Notes: generated by a model from the letters alone, not told the origin. Positions 53,558 through 63,213 are shown, counted from the stretch's first letter. The stretch is 64,000 nt of DNA from Lysobacter sp. KIS68-7 (GCF_021284745.1 NZ_CP089925.1:992001-1056000), one strand, 5' to 3'. Numbers and translations are program-made.

Positions 53558-55402
53558 ATGCACGGTGGCGGGTTGGAGCTTGCGCTGGTCTTCCTGCTGG
53601 CCGCGGTCATCGCGGTGCCGGTGTTCCGTCGCTTCGGCCTCGGCGCGGTGCTCGGTTACCTCGCCGCGGGCGTGGTGCTCGGGCCGTTCGGCCTGCGCGT
53701 GATCCGCGATGTCGCGCCGGTGTTCGCCGCGAGCGAGATCGGCGTGGTGATGCTGCTGTTCGTCATCGGCCTGGAGCTCTCGCCTTCGCGCCTGCAGGTG
53801 ATGCGCAAGCCGGTGTTCGGCGCGGGCGGCCTGCAGATGTTGACCTGCGGCATCGTCCTCTCGCTACTGGCATTCACCCGTGGGCTGCACTGGGGTGCCG
53901 CGGTGGTCATCGGCCTGAGCATGGCGTTCTCGTCCACGGCCGTGGGCCTGCAACTGCTCGCCGAACGCAAGGCGCTGAACACGGGTTACGGTCGCGTGGG
54001 GTTCGCGATCCTGCTGTTCCAGGACCTCGCCGCCATTCCCTTGCTCGCTGCGATCCCGCTGATCGGCGGCATGCACGGCAACGGCGTGTCGTGGATCGCC
54101 ATCGCGAAAGCCGTGGGTGCGATCGGTGGCGTGATCATCGGCGGCCGACTGTTGCTGCGGCAGATGTTCCGCATCGTCGCGCGCACCGACATGCCCGAGG
54201 TGTTTACCGCATGCGCGTTGCTGGTGGTGCTCGGCGCGGCCTGGATCATGCAGCTCGCGGGCCTGACGATGGGCCTGGGCGCCTTCCTCGCGGGCGTGCT
54301 GCTCGCCGATTCGGAATTCCGCCACGAGCTCGAAGCGCAGATCAAACCCTTCGAAGGCTTGCTGCTCGGCCTGTTCTTCATCGCGATCGGCATGACGATC
54401 GACATCCAGGCGGTGCTCGCCGATCCGTGGTTCGTGGCCATCGGCGTGTTGCTGCTGATGGTGGCGAAGTTCGCATTGATCACCCTGGTCGGCCGCACCG
54501 CCGGCGGGTTGCCGACGCGCGACTCCCTGCTGCTCGCGAGCGTGCTGGCCCTGGGCGGCGAGTTCGCCTTCGTGGTGTTCGGCGATGCCTACCGCTTCGG
54601 CTTGATCGATGCCACCTTCCGCGGGCATCTCATCGCCATCGTCGGCGTGTCGATGGCGCTCACGCCGCCGCTGTACATCGCGCTGTCGCGCTGGATCGCC
54701 GCGAAGCCGCGCGAGGAACGCGCCTTCGACATCATCGAAGACCAGTCGCCGGAAGTGCTGATCGCCGGCTTCGGGCGCTTCGGGCAGGTCGTCGCGCGCT
54801 TGCTCGCCGCGCAGCGCATTCCCTTCATCGCCATCGAGCACAGCCAGGACCAGGTGGAGTTCATGCGCCGGTTCGGCAGCAAGGTCTACTACGGCGATCC
54901 GGCCAACGGCGAATTGCTGCGCTCGGCGGGTGCGACCAACGTGCGCGTGTTCGTCATCGCCATCGACGATGTCGAGACCAACATGCGCACGGTGCGCACC
55001 ATTCGCCGCATCTATCCGGAAGCCAAGGTGTTCGCGCGTGCGCGCAATCGCCGCCATGCCTGGGAACTGATGGACCTGGGCGCGAGCGTCGTGCGCGAGA
55101 CCTTCCATTCGAGCCTGGTGATGGGCGAGCAGGTGCTCGTCGCCATGGGCCTGCCGCCGGCAGTCGCCGCCGAGCGTGCGCAGCGCTTCCGCGACCACGA
55201 CGAAGCGCTGCTGCGCACGCAGTACCTGGTCTACGACGACGACGAGGCGATCCTGCAGACCGCGCAGCAGGCACGGCGCGAACTCGAACAGCTGTTCGGC
55301 GCGGACCGCGGCGAAGGCGAACTCGGTGGCTTGGGTGCGCCGGAGAAGGAAGCGAGGCCGAAGCCGGCGAGCGAAGCCGCGTTCCCCAGCGGCGAGCCCT
55401 GA
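53558..55402 (+). CDS. Kef-type monovalent cation:proton antiporter (CPA2) with RCK domain
   Basis: A 614-residue protein. Residues 1-385 hold about 12 membrane helices (RRFGLGAVLGYLAAGVVLGPFG; FSSTAVGLQLLAERK; the ion-binding FQDLAAIPLLA region). Residues 400-520 are a TrkA-N/RCK nucleotide-binding domain (LIAGFGRFGQVVARLL, VYYGDPANGELL), and an acidic tail follows. This is the KefB/KefC layout for K+ efflux, which in E. coli is gated by glutathione adducts. No kefF/kefG ancillary gene is adjacent, so I give no symbol. GGAGG lies 5 nt before the ATG, which fixes the start. Confidence 0.9.
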   Translation: MHGGGLELALVFLLAAVIAVPVFRRFGLGAVLGYLAAGVVLGPFGLRVIRDVAPVFAASEIGVVMLLFVIGLELSPSRLQVMRKPVFGAGGLQMLTCGIVLSLLAFTRGLHWGAAVVIGLSMAFSSTAVGLQLLAERKALNTGYGRVGFAILLFQDLAAIPLLAAIPLIGGMHGNGVSWIAIAKAVGAIGGVIIGGRLLLRQMFRIVARTDMPEVFTACALLVVLGAAWIMQLAGLTMGLGAFLAGVLLADSEFRHELEAQIKPFEGLLLGLFFIAIGMTIDIQAVLADPWFVAIGVLLLMVAKFALITLVGRTAGGLPTRDSLLLASVLALGGEFAFVVFGDAYRFGLIDATFRGHLIAIVGVSMALTPPLYIALSRWIAAKPREERAFDIIEDQSPEVLIAGFGRFGQVVARLLAAQRIPFIAIEHSQDQVEFMRRFGSKVYYGDPANGELLRSAGATNVRVFVIAIDDVETNMRTVRTIRRIYPEAKVFARARNRRHAWELMDLGASVVRETFHSSLVMGEQVLVAMGLPPAVAAERAQRFRDHDEALLRTQYLVYDDDEAILQTAQQARRELEQLFGADRGEGELGGLGAPEKEARPKPASEAAFPSGEP

Positions 55403-55411
55403 GCCAGGACC

Positions 55412-58400
55412 TCAGCGCGGTTCGCGCAGGAACCGCGCCATCGACACGCCACCCTGCGTGGCAGGCACGAACTCCGCCGCGACATCCACGAAGCCGCGCA
55501 TCACCGCGATCTCGCGCGCGCTGCGGTTGAGGCCATCGCGCAGTTCCGGGTTGGCGCCCGCGCGCAGCAGGCGTTGCACCACCTGCAACAACCCGTGTAG
55601 GGCTGCGAGGTGCAGCGGACCGAAGCCGCGCGGATCGCGCGCATCGAGCACGACGGTTTCATCGAGCAGGCGTTCCAGGCCGGCGAGCACGACGTCTTCA
55701 TCGCAGGCCGTGCCGGGCTCCGCGCGCGCGCCGAGCAACAACAGCAACGGCGTCACGCCACCCGCCGCCGGTTGATCCGCTTCGGCACCGGCGAGCAGCA
55801 AGGTGTCGAGCAGCGCAACGAGGCGGGGACGCTCGCGCGCGGTGAAGCCGTACAGCGCCGCGCAATGCAAGGGCGCCAGGCCCTGCGCATCGCTTGCGTG
55901 CACGTCGGCGCCGGCGGTGAGCAGGCGCGCGACGAGGTCGGGCAGGCCCAACGCAGCGGCGAGCATCAGCACCGTCACTTCGCCCGGCAGGCGTTGTTCG
56001 AGCGGCGCGCCGGCGGCCAGCAAGCGTTCGACGATGTCGACCTGGCGCATGCTCACCGCGGCCGACAAGGGCGTCGCACCCGAACGCGCCGCGATGCGCG
56101 GATCCGCACCGCGTGCGAGCAGCAGGTCGACGACACCGCGATGCCCACCGCCCGAAGCGCGCAGCAACGCCGTGCAGCCTTGCGTATCGGTCGCATCGAC
56201 GGGGAGCCCGAGGTCGAGCAGGCGTCGCACCGCATCCACTTCACCGACGATGGCGGCGGACGGCAGGTCGGACGCTTGCAACGGACGACCCGGCAGCGGC
56301 CAACCGCGCCAGTCGAGCCAGTCGGCGAGATCGCGGCGGCCCGACGACAAGGCAACACCGAGCGGCGTCTGTCCATCGGCCGCGCGCATTTCCGGGTCGG
56401 CGCCTTGTGCGATCAACGTCTTCAATGCGGCTTCGCGACCGAGCGCGGCGGCGAGATGCAGGGCCGTCATGCCGTGCGAATCGCGCGCGTCGAGATCGAC
56501 GCCATGCGCCACGAGGCGCTCCATCACCCGCAGCCATCCCAAGCGCACCGAGAGGGCGAGCGGCGGATCGCCCGCGGGCGAGGAGGCGAACGGATCGGCG
56601 CCGCGTTCGAGAAGATCGAGCGCCAACGATTCCAGGCCGCGACCGGCGTGGTCGCTCGCCACGCAGGCGGCAAGGAAGCGCGCGAGTCCGCCGCGGCCTG
56701 CGGGAGATACCGCGCGCCGCAGCAAGGTCTGCACCGCGCTCGCGGCCACCGGACCCTGCGACAGGAACGCGAACATCGCGTTGTCGCCCAAGCCTTCGCG
56801 CACATCGGGATCGGCGCCCTGCGCAAGCAACCACTCGATGCGCGTGCCCATGTTCGCCGCGGCGCCATTGGCGGCTTCCGGCAAGGCGCGCAACTCCGCG
56901 CCCAACTCGGCCGGCGACAACAGCCCGACCACCGAGCGCACGTCGTCGAAGCGGCCTTCGCGCATGGCGTCGCGCAACAGGGCGATCGGCGCGCGATCCA
57001 TGACCGGCGAACCCGTGATGCCCGCATCGGCGACCGCGGCGGGCAGCGGATATTCGGGATCGAGCACGGCGAGGACAGTCCAGCGTCCTGCCGCGGCGGC
57101 GTGTTCTGCGGCGCGACGACCTTCGTGGTCGCGGCGCGAAGAATCCAGGCCAAGTTCCAGCAGGCGACGCACCAGCGCCGGATCCGCGCGCTCGGCGGTG
57201 CTCGCGAGCATCAGCGCGTCGCGGCCGTCATGGTCGACGAGCGCCACTTCGGGGCGATGCGGCAGCAAGCGTTCGAGGACTTCGAGATGCCCACCGCGCG
57301 CGGCGTCGAGCCACGGCGTACGGCCATCCACGTCGCGCGCCTGCACGTCGGCACCCGCGGCGAGCAGCGCGCCGACGATCTCGACATGACCGCTGCGCGC
57401 GGCTTCATGCAAGGCGCGGCGATGGCGGGCGTCGTGCGCATCCACCTTCGCCTTGTGCTTGAGCAGCAACTGCACGCCGGCGAGATCGTCTTCTTCCGTG
57501 CCCGCGGCCGCGAGCAGGGCAGGCGAGGCGTTCGGCAGTTCCGATTTCGCACCGCGTTCGAGCAGGAAGCGCGCGAGGCGCCAGTTGCCCGCGGCGCATG
57601 CGATGCCGAGTGGCGTGACGCCGTCGCGGTTGATCGCATCGATGTCGGCCGCTGCATCGCGCAACAGTGCCGCGACGCCCGGATCGGAACTGCGTGCGGC
57701 GTGGTGCAGCGGCGTGTTGCCGTCGCTGTCGGCCACGCGCGGATCGGCGCCGTTGGCGAGCAGCGTCATCACGGCTTCGGGGCGGCCATGCCAGCTGTCG
57801 CGCGTGGCGGCGAGCAGCGGCGCCATGCCACCGTGCGCAGCGTTCAGGTCGGCGCCATGCTGGATCAGCATGCGCAGCAGGCGCAGGTCCGGGAGGATCG
57901 CCGCAAGCATCGGCAACGTGCGTTGGTCGCGCTCGTCCGGCGGCGGGAAGGCGTGGGCATTCGCACCACCCTCGAGCAGCGCAAGGGCGCGGTCGACGCG
58001 GCCGCTGCGCGCGGCGGAATACAACGCAACGTCGAGGTCGTCGTCCAGGCGCTCGGGTTCGATCGCATCGTCGTGGTCTTCGAACGCGGCGAGCTGCGCT
58101 TCGATCGGCAACGGCGAGGCCGCGGCCACGCGCTGCAACAACAGGTGCAGCAGCGGAGCGGCGATGACGAGCGCGGCGACCACGGGCCAACGCAGCGCTG
58201 CGGGGACCAGGCCCGGCCACGCGAGCGCCAGCATTGCGGCCAGCACCGTAGCGACGATGGCCGCGACCGCGAGCCCGCGCCACGCACCGATTTCCACTTC
58301 GCCCAGCGAACGCCACAGCGTGGCCATCGGCCCGCCTTCGCGTTCGAGCGCGTGCCACACCGGCCACGTCCGCCACAGCAACAACAGCGCGACGCCGGCG

Positions 58401-58708
58401 ACGATGCTCAGCCCGATCGCGGCCGACAGGCTGCCGGTTTCGCGCAATGCGGCGAGCGGCCAGGCCACGAGCACGGCGACGATCGCAAGCCCGGCGACCC
58501 ACGCACCGGCGAGCGCCATCGCATCGCGCTGCCAGCGCGGCGAGGTGCGCGTGCCGCGCCACCACGACACCGCCAGCGCGAAGCCCGGCTGCGCGAGCGC
58601 GCCGGCGAGCGCGACCGGCCAGGCATCGAGGCCGAGCACGAGCGTGAGCACGACGCCGACCAGCGTCGCCGCACCGATCCGCAGCCAGGGACGCGTCGAC
58701 TCAGGCAT
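55412..58708 (-). CDS. large membrane-anchored ankyrin-repeat protein
   Basis: A 1098-residue protein. Residues 1-195 form about five or six membrane helices (VGVVLTLVLGLDAWPVALAGAL, LSAAIGLSIVAGVALLLLW, AAIVATVLAAMLALAW). From about 225 to the end run some 24 ankyrin repeats, many canonical (GNTPLHHAARSSDPGVAALL, GMTALHLAAALGREAALKTLIAQGADP, GFGPLHLAALHGLLQVVQRLLRAGANPELRD). The middle (about 560-700) is degenerate. A likely cytosolic protein-binding scaffold tethered to the inner membrane. Partner unknown. The start overlaps the ycgL stop by 8 bp. Confidence 0.88.
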   Translation of the reverse strand: MPESTRPWLRIGAATLVGVVLTLVLGLDAWPVALAGALAQPGFALAVSWWRGTRTSPRWQRDAMALAGAWVAGLAIVAVLVAWPLAALRETGSLSAAIGLSIVAGVALLLLWRTWPVWHALEREGGPMATLWRSLGEVEIGAWRGLAVAAIVATVLAAMLALAWPGLVPAALRWPVVAALVIAAPLLHLLLQRVAAASPLPIEAQLAAFEDHDDAIEPERLDDDLDVALYSAARSGRVDRALALLEGGANAHAFPPPDERDQRTLPMLAAILPDLRLLRMLIQHGADLNAAHGGMAPLLAATRDSWHGRPEAVMTLLANGADPRVADSDGNTPLHHAARSSDPGVAALLRDAAADIDAINRDGVTPLGIACAAGNWRLARFLLERGAKSELPNASPALLAAAGTEEDDLAGVQLLLKHKAKVDAHDARHRRALHEAARSGHVEIVGALLAAGADVQARDVDGRTPWLDAARGGHLEVLERLLPHRPEVALVDHDGRDALMLASTAERADPALVRRLLELGLDSSRRDHEGRRAAEHAAAAGRWTVLAVLDPEYPLPAAVADAGITGSPVMDRAPIALLRDAMREGRFDDVRSVVGLLSPAELGAELRALPEAANGAAANMGTRIEWLLAQGADPDVREGLGDNAMFAFLSQGPVAASAVQTLLRRAVSPAGRGGLARFLAACVASDHAGRGLESLALDLLERGADPFASSPAGDPPLALSVRLGWLRVMERLVAHGVDLDARDSHGMTALHLAAALGREAALKTLIAQGADPEMRAADGQTPLGVALSSGRRDLADWLDWRGWPLPGRPLQASDLPSAAIVGEVDAVRRLLDLGLPVDATDTQGCTALLRASGGGHRGVVDLLLARGADPRIAARSGATPLSAAVSMRQVDIVERLLAAGAPLEQRLPGEVTVLMLAAALGLPDLVARLLTAGADVHASDAQGLAPLHCAALYGFTARERPRLVALLDTLLLAGAEADQPAAGGVTPLLLLLGARAEPGTACDEDVVLAGLERLLDETVVLDARDPRGFGPLHLAALHGLLQVVQRLLRAGANPELRDGLNRSAREIAVMRGFVDVAAEFVPATQGGVSMARFLREPR

Positions 58709-58970
58709 CGGTGCCCCAGTCTTCGGTCATCGGATCGAGCATGGTGGGCGGGAACTGGATGTGGAAACCTCGCTCGGCGAGGTTGCGGCGCACGACATCG
58801 GCATCGGCCCGCGCGAGCTTGCGCTCGCTGGTCAGCGCCACTTCGAGCACGAAACGCATCTCGCCCATCTGGGTCAGCAACGCAGGCGGCAGGCGCGCGA
58901 AATCGTCGCGCGCCGCCAGGAAGACGTAGGTATCGGCCTGCCGCAGGCTTTTGTAGACGTAGGCGTGCAT
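58701..58970 (-). CDS. ycgL: YcgL-domain protein
   Basis: An 89-residue protein with the YcgL signature: MHAYVYKSLRQADTYVFLAARDDFARLPPALLTQMG, then a DADVVRRNLAERGFHIQFPP ending. It is a small alpha/beta protein of unknown biochemical role, conserved in gamma-proteobacteria. A GTG eight codons upstream (58994) is an alternative start, but the ATG fits the family. It is translationally coupled to the ankyrin gene (8-bp overlap). Confidence 0.88.
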   Translation of the reverse strand: MHAYVYKSLRQADTYVFLAARDDFARLPPALLTQMGEMRFVLEVALTSERKLARADADVVRRNLAERGFHIQFPPTMLDPMTEDWGTDA

Positions 58971-59082
58971 CGCGGGCTCGGCAGAAGACGCCACGATTGT
59001 GTAGGAAACGACGTTGTGACGGAACCCGCAATTCGCGCGGGACGTGAAGATGCTTCAGCGTTCGCGCATCAGCGGCTCTGGA

Positions 59083-60090
59083 TCAGTGGTAGCCGGCGTC
59101 GGCGGCCACCTTCCCCCGGAACACCGAATACGACCACCACGTGTAGCCCAGGATCGCGGGAAGCAGCACCACCAGCCCGACCAGCACGAACAGCTGCGAG
59201 GACGGCGCCGCGGCCGCCTGCCACAACGTGAGGGAGGGCGGCACGAGATAAGGCCACAGCCCCAGCACCAGGCCCGCGAACCCCAGGGCGAAGAAGCTGA
59301 GCGCGAGGATGAATGGCGCCAGGTCGCGGCCTTCCCGCATCGCCGCGCGCCACAACAGCCACGCGTTGACCAGCGCGGCGACCGGCACCGGCGAGAGCCA
59401 CCAGAAATTCCCGGCCTCGAACCAGCGCGCCATGATCCGCGAGTCGAGGAAGGGCAGCCAGGCGCTCACCAGCCCCATGAAGGCCACGACCACCAGCACC
59501 AGCGGACGCGTGAGGGTGCGCGCCACCAGCTGCATGCGGCCCTCGGTCTTCAGGATCAGCCAGGTCGACCCGAGCAGCGCATAGCCGAACACCACCGCCA
59601 CGCCCGTGAGCATCGAGAAGGGACTGAACCACCCGAACGCGCCGCCGACATATTTGCCCGCCTGCAGCGGCATGCCTTCCACCAGCGATCCGAGGATCAC
59701 GCCCTGCGCGAAGGCCGCGAACACCGACCCCAGCGAGAACGCCGCGCCCCACCACGGCTTGCCGCGATGCGCCTTGAATCGGAATTCGAACGCGACCCCG
59801 CGGAACACCAGCGCGATCAGCATCAGCAGCACGGGCAGGTAGAGCGCCGAAAGGATGGTCGCGTACGCCTTCGGGAACGCCGCCAGCAGACCTGCGCCGC
59901 CGAGCACCAGCCAGGTTTCGTTGCCGTCCCAGATAGGCGCGGCGGTATTCATCATGTGGTCCAGCTGGTGCTCGTCTTCGGCGAAGGGCGCGAGGATGCC
60001 GAGCCCGAGCACGAAGCCATCGAGCAGCACGTACATCAGCACGCCGAAGCCGATCACGCCGAACCACGCCACGGGCAGCCAGTACGCCAT
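59083..60090 (-). CDS. cydB: cytochrome bd ubiquinol oxidase subunit II
   Basis: A 335-residue membrane protein with about eight helices. Typical blocks are WFGVIGFGVLMYVLLDGFVLGLGIL, AAPIWDGNETWLVLGGAGLLAAFPKAYA and FRGVAFEFRFK, with LGYTWWSYSVFRGKV at the end. With CydA it forms the high-affinity quinol oxidase that reduces oxygen to water. Its ATG overlaps the cydA TGA by one base (TGATG). No cydX-sized frame is seen in the 40 bp after it. Confidence 0.95.
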   Translation of the reverse strand: MAYWLPVAWFGVIGFGVLMYVLLDGFVLGLGILAPFAEDEHQLDHMMNTAAPIWDGNETWLVLGGAGLLAAFPKAYATILSALYLPVLLMLIALVFRGVAFEFRFKAHRGKPWWGAAFSLGSVFAAFAQGVILGSLVEGMPLQAGKYVGGAFGWFSPFSMLTGVAVVFGYALLGSTWLILKTEGRMQLVARTLTRPLVLVVVAFMGLVSAWLPFLDSRIMARWFEAGNFWWLSPVPVAALVNAWLLWRAAMREGRDLAPFILALSFFALGFAGLVLGLWPYLVPPSLTLWQAAAAPSSQLFVLVGLVVLLPAILGYTWWSYSVFRGKVAADAGYH

Positions 60091-61502
60091 CAGCGCGACT
60101 CCTTGCCTTCGAGCGAAACGTTGCCGACGGACAACGGACGCGCCGGCGTCTTCACGCCGTCCTGCGTGTCCGGCGCGGGCTCATGCGGCATCGGGCCCTT
60201 GCGCACCAATTGCAGCAGGTACCAGATGCCTGAGCCGAACACGATTCCGTAGACCACCGCGAACGTGAGCAGCGAGGCCCACACGCTGCCGACGGCGAGC
60301 GTGGGCGTCACCGCATCGGCGGTGCGCAGCAGGCCGTAGACGACGTAGGGCTGGCGCCCGATCTCCACGACGTACCAGCCGGCGAGGATGCACACGAAGC
60401 CCGAAGGCAGCATCACGTTCCATCCGCGCAGCAACCACGGCGTGTCGAACAAGCGCCCGCGCCGCCATTGCCACAGCGAGGCCAGCACGAGCAGCAGCAT
60501 CAGCGTGCCGAGCCCCACCATCACGCGGAATGCGTAGAACACCGGCTTCACCGGCGGACGCTCGCTCGCGGGCACGCTCGTCAACGGCTGGATGCGACCT
60601 TCCAGCGAATGCGTGAGGATCACGCTGCCCAGCACCGGCACGGCGACTTCGTAATCGTTGCGTTCGGCCTGTTCGTTCGGCACCGCGAACAGCACCAGCG
60701 GCACGCTGCGTTCGCCCGGTTGCTCGCGCCAATGCCCTTCGATCGCCGCGAGCTTGATCGGTTGGTGCTCGAGGACGTTCAGACCATGCTGGTCGCCGGC
60801 GAACATCTGCGCCGGCACGGCGATCGCAGCGAAGACGACTGCGAGCTTCAGCATCTTCTTAGCCGCTTCGACATGCACGCCGCGCCGCAGGTACCACGCC
60901 GCGATGCCGCCGACGACGAAACACGTCGTGATGAACGCCGCCAGCACCATGTGCGCCAGGCGGTAGGGGAACGAAGGATTGAAGACGATCGCCCACCAGT
61001 CCGCGGGCTGGAACACGCCGTTGGCGTCGATCATGTAGCCCTGCGGCGTCTGCATCCAGCTGTTCGCCGAGATGATCCAGAACGTCGAGAACAAGGTGCC
61101 CAGCGCGACCAGGCACGTCGCCATGAAATGCATCTTCGGCGGCACGCGCTTCCATCCGAACAGCATCACGCCGAGGAAGGTCGCTTCCAGGAAGAACGCG
61201 GTGAGCACTTCGTAGGAGAGCAGCGGGCCGAGGATGTTGCCCGCGCGTTCGCTGAGCACCGCCCAGTTCGTGCCGAACTGGAAGCTCATGACGATGCCGC
61301 TGACCACGCCCATGCCGAAGGAGACGGCGAAGATCTTCAACCACCACAGGTACAGCTCGCGCCACACGGTGTTTTGCGTGCGCAGCCATCGCCATTCGAG
61401 GAAGGCGAGCCAACTGGCGAGGCCGATGGTGAATGCAGGGAAGAGGATATGGAACGAAATCACGAAGCCGAACTGGATTCGCGAGAGCAGCAGAGCATCC
61501 AC
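60090..61502 (-). CDS. cydA: cytochrome bd ubiquinol oxidase subunit I
   Basis: A 470-residue protein with nine predicted helices. The haem b595 His18 is in SFHILFPAFTIGLA; Glu/haem d blocks are LLSYEVLTAFFLEATFLGVMLFGW; the quinol-site MFAGDQHGLNVLEHQP and the family marker EIGRQPYVVYGLLRTADAV follow. GRQPY and the short Q-loop point to the CIO-like (short-Q) subgroup rather than E. coli bd-I. The start is a GTG with a GGAGG 6 nt upstream; an ATG 14 codons further up lacks such a site. Confidence 0.94.
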   Translation of the reverse strand: MDALLLSRIQFGFVISFHILFPAFTIGLASWLAFLEWRWLRTQNTVWRELYLWWLKIFAVSFGMGVVSGIVMSFQFGTNWAVLSERAGNILGPLLSYEVLTAFFLEATFLGVMLFGWKRVPPKMHFMATCLVALGTLFSTFWIISANSWMQTPQGYMIDANGVFQPADWWAIVFNPSFPYRLAHMVLAAFITTCFVVGGIAAWYLRRGVHVEAAKKMLKLAVVFAAIAVPAQMFAGDQHGLNVLEHQPIKLAAIEGHWREQPGERSVPLVLFAVPNEQAERNDYEVAVPVLGSVILTHSLEGRIQPLTSVPASERPPVKPVFYAFRVMVGLGTLMLLLVLASLWQWRRGRLFDTPWLLRGWNVMLPSGFVCILAGWYVVEIGRQPYVVYGLLRTADAVTPTLAVGSVWASLLTFAVVYGIVFGSGIWYLLQLVRKGPMPHEPAPDTQDGVKTPARPLSVGNVSLEGKESR

Positions 61503-61508
61503 GCAATG

Positions 61509-61513
61509 CCTCC
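61509..61513 (-). promoter_or_regulatory. ribosome-binding site deciding the GTG start of cydA
   Basis: GGAGG on the minus strand, 6 nt from the GTG at 61502. It is the strongest Shine-Dalgarno in this stretch and argues for the shorter CydA. Confidence 0.7.
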
Positions 61514-61617
61514 GCGGCAACTGGGGGGAGGCGCCGCGCCGCATAGTGTGCGCCTCTTGCACGCAGGATTCACCGGGTGGCGCGCAGGCTCGGGCTCGCG
61601 CGAACCCAGGTGGATCG

Positions 61618-63213
61618 ATGGAACGCAACCCGACCATGGAACGCACCGGTGCCAGTCGCTCGTTGTGGATGGCGACGGCAGACCCACCGGTCTTCGCGCC
61701 TCTCATCGCCGATGCCCACGCACGCGTTTGCGTCGTGGGCGCCGGCATCGCGGGCCTGAGCACGGCGTATCGCCTCGCGAAGTCGGGCGTGGACGTGGTA
61801 GTGCTGGAGGAATCGGACCTGCACGGCGGACAGACCGCGCGCACCACGGGACACCTGTGCGATGCGCTCGACGATCGCTGGTTCGAGCTCGAACAATTGC
61901 ATGGTGCCGAAGGCGCGCGCATGGCGGCGCACAGCCATGCGGTGGCGATCGACACGATCGAGCGCATCTGTCGCGATGAAGAGATCGACTGCGGCTTCGC
62001 GCGTTGCGACGGGTACCTCGTGCGCGGCGAAGGCGATGGACGCATCGGCCTGCTCGACCACGAGTACGAAGCCGCGGTGCGCGCGGGGTTGGATGTCGAA
62101 CGCGTTCCCGCGCCGCCGGGCGCGATGGCGGCATTCGGCAACGCGATCCTGTTCAAGCACCAGGCGCGCTTTCATTCGCTGGATTACCTCGGTGGACTGG
62201 CGCGCGCGATCGTGCGCCACGGCGGGCGCATCCATACCGGCACGCGCGTGGATGCGATCGAGGGCGGCGCGAACGCGGGTGCGACCGCCGCCAACGGCGC
62301 GCGCGTGCAGGCCGAGCACGTGGTCGTGGCGACCAACGTGCCCTTTAACGATCGCCTCGCGATCCATACCAAGCAGGCGGCCTATCGCACTTACGTCGTC
62401 GCCCTGCGCATGGACCCGGGCGCGGTGCCCGATGCCTTGCTGTGGGACACGCTGGACCCCTACCACTACGTGCGCATCGCCCACGCGCGCAACGGCACCT
62501 GGCTCATCGTCGGCGGCGAAGACCGCAAGACCGGGCAGGACGAAGCGCCGCTGGTGCGCTACGAAGTCCTCGAATCCTGGGCGCGCGAACACTTCCCGAT
62601 GGCGCTGGATGTCGGCTATCGCTGGTCGGGGCAGGTGATCGAACCGATCGATTCGCTGGCTTTCATCGGCCACAACCCGGGCTTCGCGGACAACGTGTAC
62701 GTGGCCACGGGCGATTCGGGCAACGGGATCACGCACGGCACGATCGCGGGCCTGCTGATCGGCGACCTCATCGTGGAAGGCGATTCCCCGTGGCGCGCGC
62801 TGTATGCGCCGAACCGCCGCAACCTGCGCGCGGCCGACGCCTACCTGCGCGAAAACCTGAACTTCGTGCCGTACTACGCGGACTGGGTGAGCGGTGGCGA
62901 GATCGAAGGCCTCGAAGGACTCGCCCCGGGCGAAGGCGCCGTGCTGCGCCGCGGCCTGCACAAGGTGGCCGCCATGCGCGACCAGGCCGGCGGCCTCCAC
63001 CTGCATTCGGCCGTGTGTCCGCACCTGGGTTGCGTGGTGCACTGGAACGACGCGGAACGCAGCTGGGATTGCCCCTGCCACGGTTCGCGCTTCGACGCCG
63101 TCGACGGCCATCGCCTGAATGGCCCGGCGACCCGTGGATTGGCGCCACTGGCGAGCCCGCACTCGGCCCCCGACATCGCCGGTGCGGAAGGGCCCCCACT
63201 GCTGCGCTTATAA
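61618..63213 (+). CDS. FAD-dependent oxidoreductase (DAO fold) with C-terminal Rieske domain
   Basis: A 531-residue fusion. Residues 35-420 are a D-amino-acid-oxidase-type flavoprotein: VCVVGAGIAGLSTAYRLAKSG (GxGxxG at 41-46), TARTTGHLCDALD, and the closing FAD block NVYVATGDSGNGITHGTIAG. Residues about 445-515 are a Rieske [2Fe-2S] domain with Cys467-x-His469 (CPHLGC) and Cys485-xx-His488 (CPCHGSRF). Electrons would pass between flavin and cluster; substrate unknown. The ATG at 61618 has AGGTGG 6 nt upstream. Divergent from cydAB across about 115 bp. Confidence 0.9.
   Translation: MERNPTMERTGASRSLWMATADPPVFAPLIADAHARVCVVGAGIAGLSTAYRLAKSGVDVVVLEESDLHGGQTARTTGHLCDALDDRWFELEQLHGAEGARMAAHSHAVAIDTIERICRDEEIDCGFARCDGYLVRGEGDGRIGLLDHEYEAAVRAGLDVERVPAPPGAMAAFGNAILFKHQARFHSLDYLGGLARAIVRHGGRIHTGTRVDAIEGGANAGATAANGARVQAEHVVVATNVPFNDRLAIHTKQAAYRTYVVALRMDPGAVPDALLWDTLDPYHYVRIAHARNGTWLIVGGEDRKTGQDEAPLVRYEVLESWAREHFPMALDVGYRWSGQVIEPIDSLAFIGHNPGFADNVYVATGDSGNGITHGTIAGLLIGDLIVEGDSPWRALYAPNRRNLRAADAYLRENLNFVPYYADWVSGGEIEGLEGLAPGEGAVLRRGLHKVAAMRDQAGGLHLHSAVCPHLGCVVHWNDAERSWDCPCHGSRFDAVDGHRLNGPATRGLAPLASPHSAPDIAGAEGPPLLRL

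Noticed and set aside
55610-59047. An 1145-codon plus-strand frame opposite the ankyrin gene
   Set aside because: It follows the periodicity of the ankyrin gene in antisense and has shadow composition; the ankyrin consensus is on the minus strand.
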